Assembly: GCF_000499385.1 (NCBI RefSeq)
Contig: NW_013654472.1
Span: forward strand, 1-22,781
DNA: 22,781 bases
Reading direction: 5' to 3'
Source of the DNA: Eimeria necatrix
Lineage: Eukaryota; Apicomplexa; Conoidasida; Eucoccidiorida; Eimeriidae
This document shows, piece by piece, positions 19,722-22,781 of this stretch; position 1 is the first letter of the stretch; each line of letters opens with the position of its first letter. The translations under genes and the position numbers were made by a program. Below the pieces are notes generated by a model, which worked only from the letters and a program-made list of their open reading frames with translations, had not been told where the DNA came from and ran no database searches.

Positions 19722-20309
19722 CCATGGAGAAGTGCAGTTGCTTGTCGTGAACATTGCATCTTTGCCTTTGATTGTTGATCACGCTCTGTAGGAGCAGCTC
19801 GGAAGCCACGTGCATTTTTGTCATATCACAGCATTGTCTTTTTTCGGCCTTATCGTCCACAGCATTCAAAGGGCTTCTTGCCATATTGACCAACTTCCAG
19901 TGCGTCAACTGAGTGGTAGACCTGCCAGTTTTTATCGGCTCTTCACCCTGAAAGCATTTAAAGCAAGCATGGTTCGCTTCACTCCATTTTCCTGCACACT
20001 GCTGAATTTTGTTAGGAGAGGCATCTCCGGTCGAATGCTGACAATTTAAGGGCGTTACGAGAGAGCTCGCGCGAAGCATGAGCGTGACCTCGTTACTTCA
20101 TTAAGCGTGGCAAAAAGTCCACGATTCAGAGTTTCCTGATGTCCAAGTAAGTTTGCAGAGCGAAGCTTTCGATTCATACGCGCGGAAACTCTAAACCATA
20201 TATGAAATTAATACCGCGTCATCTCGGATAATTTCTTTTGCACTGGGGGCTACTTGTGCAATGATGGCAGACTTGGCATGAGCTGCCACACAATGACATT
20301 TGTGGCTCC
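19722..20309. other. No gene recognised
   Basis: A pyrimidine-rich stretch ending in CCACAG near 19861 is the best downstream acceptor for a GTAAGT donor at 19575, followed by an open frame to 20049 with no recognisable content. A 9-bp inverted repeat (AGAGTTTCC at 20128-20136, GGAAACTCT at 20184-20192) is present. Confidence 0.35.
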
Positions 20310-20579
20310 ATGGATGGTTTCATTCTGGATAACCAAAAAATGGTTGGCCTTTCTCACGCCTTCGTCATTGCTGATGAATTGTGGGATTTAAATGCAAGAA
20401 GCAGGAGTATCCGTCAAATGGCAATCGATCTCGAAGGCTGCGTCGATTCTGTTAACATGGCGAAGTGCACTTCCCGTACAAATACTTTCTGCTTTGCCTT
20501 GAGAAACGCTGCACACCTTTTAAAGTGGCATTGCATAGCACAAACACAAACCAGGTATTCTTGGATTGTTGAAGGATGA
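20310..20579 (+). CDS. Candidate hypothetical protein ORF or exon (unrecognised)
   Basis: This 89-residue frame has an ATG in good context (CCATGG) and is open upstream to 20265. A possible acceptor, GGCAG, ends at 20270. The composition is balanced, with acidic and hydrophobic residues interspersed (SHAFVIADELWDLNARSRS, then MAIDLEGCVDS). Five cysteines fall in the second half. I recognise no domain. It could be an exon of the same unit as the 19233 frame, but no join is demonstrated. The length is within chance expectation. Confidence 0.18.
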   Translation: MDGFILDNQKMVGLSHAFVIADELWDLNARSRSIRQMAIDLEGCVDSVNMAKCTSRTNTFCFALRNAAHLLKWHCIAQTQTRYSWIVEG

Positions 20580-21456
20580 TCGTGGTTGCCATTATATGTG
20601 CTCTCATTTGGGCAAAAATGCGAGACTTCGCATAATGAGCCGAAACAGAGTGCCTTTCCCGAGTTTATATTGCGTTAGAGATCAGTATTTGTGCGCCTGC
20701 GAGCGTTTCCTTTCTACTGGTAGGCGTCCTAACATGTTAGGCAGTTACATTTTCGTCAGGACTTCTGCCACGTTTCAGAATGTGTTTCTGTGTTGGGGAC
20801 TTTACAGGTGCCAGCTATTTGCAAAACCGTACATTAAGAAGGGAGGAATGCAGCGCAATGTCTGCTAGCGTATTCAGGAACCAAACACAGGGACTGTTTG
20901 CTCTAGTTAGAGGCGCAGATTCGGTCAGCTGATAGGCATATGCCAAAACGGCAGCTGCATAAACAAGATCTCTAGAAAAAAATTCTGGAAGGAGCACGCA
21001 ATTGCTGCTCGCGCTTTAGGGGTTGCTTTATGGAAACATTGAGCATCGAGGGACTAGCTGACGGCTTGATGGCCTTTGCTGCCTAAGGAATGGCATGCCG
21101 CATCAGGAAATATGTGTCAAGATGACGCTTAGCATTAAAGATCATAGAGGTGGAGCTGTTGTGGCGCTTGCACGGCAGGAAGCTGTTCATGCATGAATTC
21201 TTATGCCAGCATCATTCTAAATTCTAGGCAGACACGAAGAAGCTTACCATGAAGCAGCACAGATGACAGGCTTCAGCAGCGGCAAGCGGAGACGCTGTTT
21301 GGGATTTGCTGCGATGTTTAAGCATGCACTTTATTGCTTGTTGCTATCCCTTCATGCAGAGGAGATTGAGTTCGGAAGGCCTGTCAAAAACAGTCCGACC
21401 GTTTTCTTTCTTGCACAGCTTTTCTTCAAAGGTGAATACTAGGAGATATGAAGTGC
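20580..21456. other. No gene recognised
   Basis: Only short frames are present; the longest is 20566-20868, without an early ATG. TTCATGCATGAA, a 12-bp palindrome, lies near 21188-21199. Nothing else stands out. Confidence 0.45.
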
Positions 21457-21511
21457 CATTTGCTGCCATTGAAATAACTTCACCTAGAAGTGGCTTCATG
21501 GGCAGCAAATG
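21457..21511. other. Symmetric 55-nt hairpin
   Basis: CATTTGCTGCC (21457-21467) pairs perfectly with GGCAGCAAATG (21501-21511). Inside come a 2-nt mismatch, four more pairs, a symmetric 3x3 internal loop and a 5-bp stem (ACTTC/GAAGT) closing on ACCTA. In all 20 of 25 positions pair without any asymmetric bulge. It could be a small foldback relic or a short RNA precursor. No expression signal is visible. Confidence 0.7.
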
Positions 21512-22057
21512 AAATTTGTTCCTATTCAATGAGAGTAGATATCATTTGCTATTTGTATCCGGGAGACTTGCACGATGCTTGACTGGCCCTTATTTGCGCG
21601 TACTGCGCTGACAGTCATCGGCAAATCTGTTTATTTGCCAGATGGGGTGCAAGTTAGCTATTGGTGATACTAACTTGGACGTATCACTGATCGGGTTTGT
21701 GGCTGGAGTTAATGCGCGTAAAACACGGTTGATGTGGAAGGGTCTCCCAGAGATCACGACTCGAAGATTCGTCGAAGCCAAAAGGCCACTGCTTCAATAA
21801 GAAGAAATTTTGAGACCAGCAAAGAAGCTTCTAGGTGCCAGTCACAAACGTGAAATTGGCATCTGCACTTGCGAAACATTGCCAAAAGGTAGGGAGATTA
21901 GCGTCTCTTAAACCCAGGTGCTTCGTACAGTGATACAATGATTGACTGTAATGAAATGGGTCATTCGACTTTAGCAGCAGTCGTCGTATGCTAAGCTGAT
22001 GACTCCAGCCGGAGACATTCACGTCTATTCGGTATGATTTAAGGCTTTCTTCTATTG
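21512..22057. other. Unique sequence before the satellite, no gene recognised
   Basis: Only chance-length frames are present, all on the minus strand. A small AAGTTAG/CTAACTT stem lies near 21650-21675. No similarity to the satellite unit is visible upstream of about 22058. Confidence 0.45.
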
Positions 22058-22781
22058 CCGGTTGCGAAAAACCAGTTAGGGGATTGTACCAGAAGAGCAG
22101 TGAACCAAAAACGGAAAGACTCGCGACACTCTTCTGCTGATCACAGGATGTGGGTGTTATTTATTGAGGCTGTCTAGCTATCGATATGTTTAGGTGCGGT
22201 TTGCCGTTGGGTCATATGGCACCTGTTTAAGAGGAGGATTTGGCCTATGCGTCTGACATGAGCGCTGTTGCATGGGTCAAATCGTCGACATGTGGGATGC
22301 GGACGCCTTGAAGTGTTTTGGGCTGCTATGAGGATGTAGGGGTAACTACTAAGAGAAAGCCCCACGGCAGATTGCCAATCACGTGGGTGTCGTTGTGGCG
22401 CTCCTGACACCTCAGGCGCAGCTCAGGGCCAGGTGAGTAGGTTCAGGATAAGCTGTGGGTGCGTTCGGAGTGAAGCCACTGCTACTGTGCGGCGGTGCGT
22501 TGCTGGTTGCGAACGAGCAGTTGTGGGATTGTACCAGGAGGGCAGTGAACCGAAAAGGGAGAGACTGGCCTCACTATTCTGGTGGTCAAAGGAGGTGGGT
22601 TTTATTCAGTGAGGCTGTTTACCTAGTTGACGTGTTTAGGTGCGGTTTGCCGTTGGGTCATATGGCACCTGTTTAAGAGGAGGATTTGGCCTGTGCGTCT
22701 GACATGAGCGCTGTTGCATGGGTCAAATCGTCGACATGTGGGATGCGGACGCCTTGAAGTGTTTTGGGCTGCTATGAGGAT
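22058..22781. repeat. Tandem satellite array, 446-bp period, running off the window end
   Basis: Sequence at 22187-22335 recurs at 22633-22781 with one difference in 149 bases (offset 446). The preceding 129 bases (22058-22186) recur at 22503-22632 at only about 77% identity with a one-base length change. The window contains one full period plus parts of two neighbours, and the second copy is cut by the window end. No similarity is visible upstream of 22058, so this is probably the array edge. The frames at 22455-22676 (plus) and 22174-22410 (minus) lie inside the repeat and are not independent genes. The satellite family is not recognised. Confidence 0.93.

Noticed and set aside
22455..22676. 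Satellite frame whose translation resembles that of the adjacent copy
   Set aside because: About 24 of 38 residues match where nucleotides are about 77% identical, which is what neutral decay gives; the other copy has an in-frame stop.
1..22781. tRNA, 5S rRNA, spliceosomal RNA, reverse transcriptase or transposase
   Set aside because: I looked for B-box-like sequences, conserved rRNA and snRNA motifs and YxDD-type motifs in the frames and found none; a covariance or profile search would be needed to exclude degraded copies.
1..22781. CRISPR array or prokaryotic operon
   Set aside because: No regularly spaced short repeats, no gene-dense strand-coherent frames and no Shine-Dalgarno pattern.

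Overview
The window looks like a gene-poor, repeat-bearing stretch of a eukaryotic nuclear genome. Base composition is roughly 45% GC by eye and CpG is not obviously depleted. No open reading frame exceeds 180 codons on either strand. At this composition random six-frame sequence of this length should give a longest frame of about 140 codons, so the frames seen are close to the noise level. That argues strongly against a prokaryotic, phage or plasmid origin. A degenerate TTTAGGG-type telomeric tract and an imperfect CTG/CAG tract would fit an apicomplexan, perhaps a coccidian, but plants and other protists share TTTAGGG telomeres. The taxonomic guess is weak. I recognised no protein family, tRNA, rRNA or snRNA.

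Layout. 1-2102: nothing recognisable. 2103-2468: a near-perfect foldback with 90-bp arms differing at one position. 2469-5718: no clear gene; the best coding candidate is a pair of short frames at 3234-3588 that overlap in adjacent frames. 5719-5986: a second, older foldback with gapless 112-nt arms at about 85% identity. 5987-10550: overlapping short frames with no convincing gene; the lysine-rich frame at 9658-10002 is the best of them. 10551-10643: a 49-bp-period tandem duplication. 10644-15343: mostly featureless, with three weak coding candidates (12505, 13527 and 14853).

The most structured part is 15344-16982. It holds a short transmembrane-like frame, an in-phase degenerate telomeric tract, a 48-bp sequence duplicated 1.16 kb apart, a run of stem-loops between the two copies, and a CTG-rich tract at the right copy. 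16983-19232 has nothing I can name. At 19233 a frame with two hydrophobic segments and a downstream GTAAGT is the best protein-gene candidate in the window. 21457-21511 is a symmetric 55-nt hairpin. From about 22058 to the end the window enters a tandem satellite with a 446-bp period. Its two copies jump from about 77% to 99% identity at a sharp point.

The repeats and foldbacks are read directly from the sequence and are secure. All protein-coding calls are tentative and no functional pathway links them.
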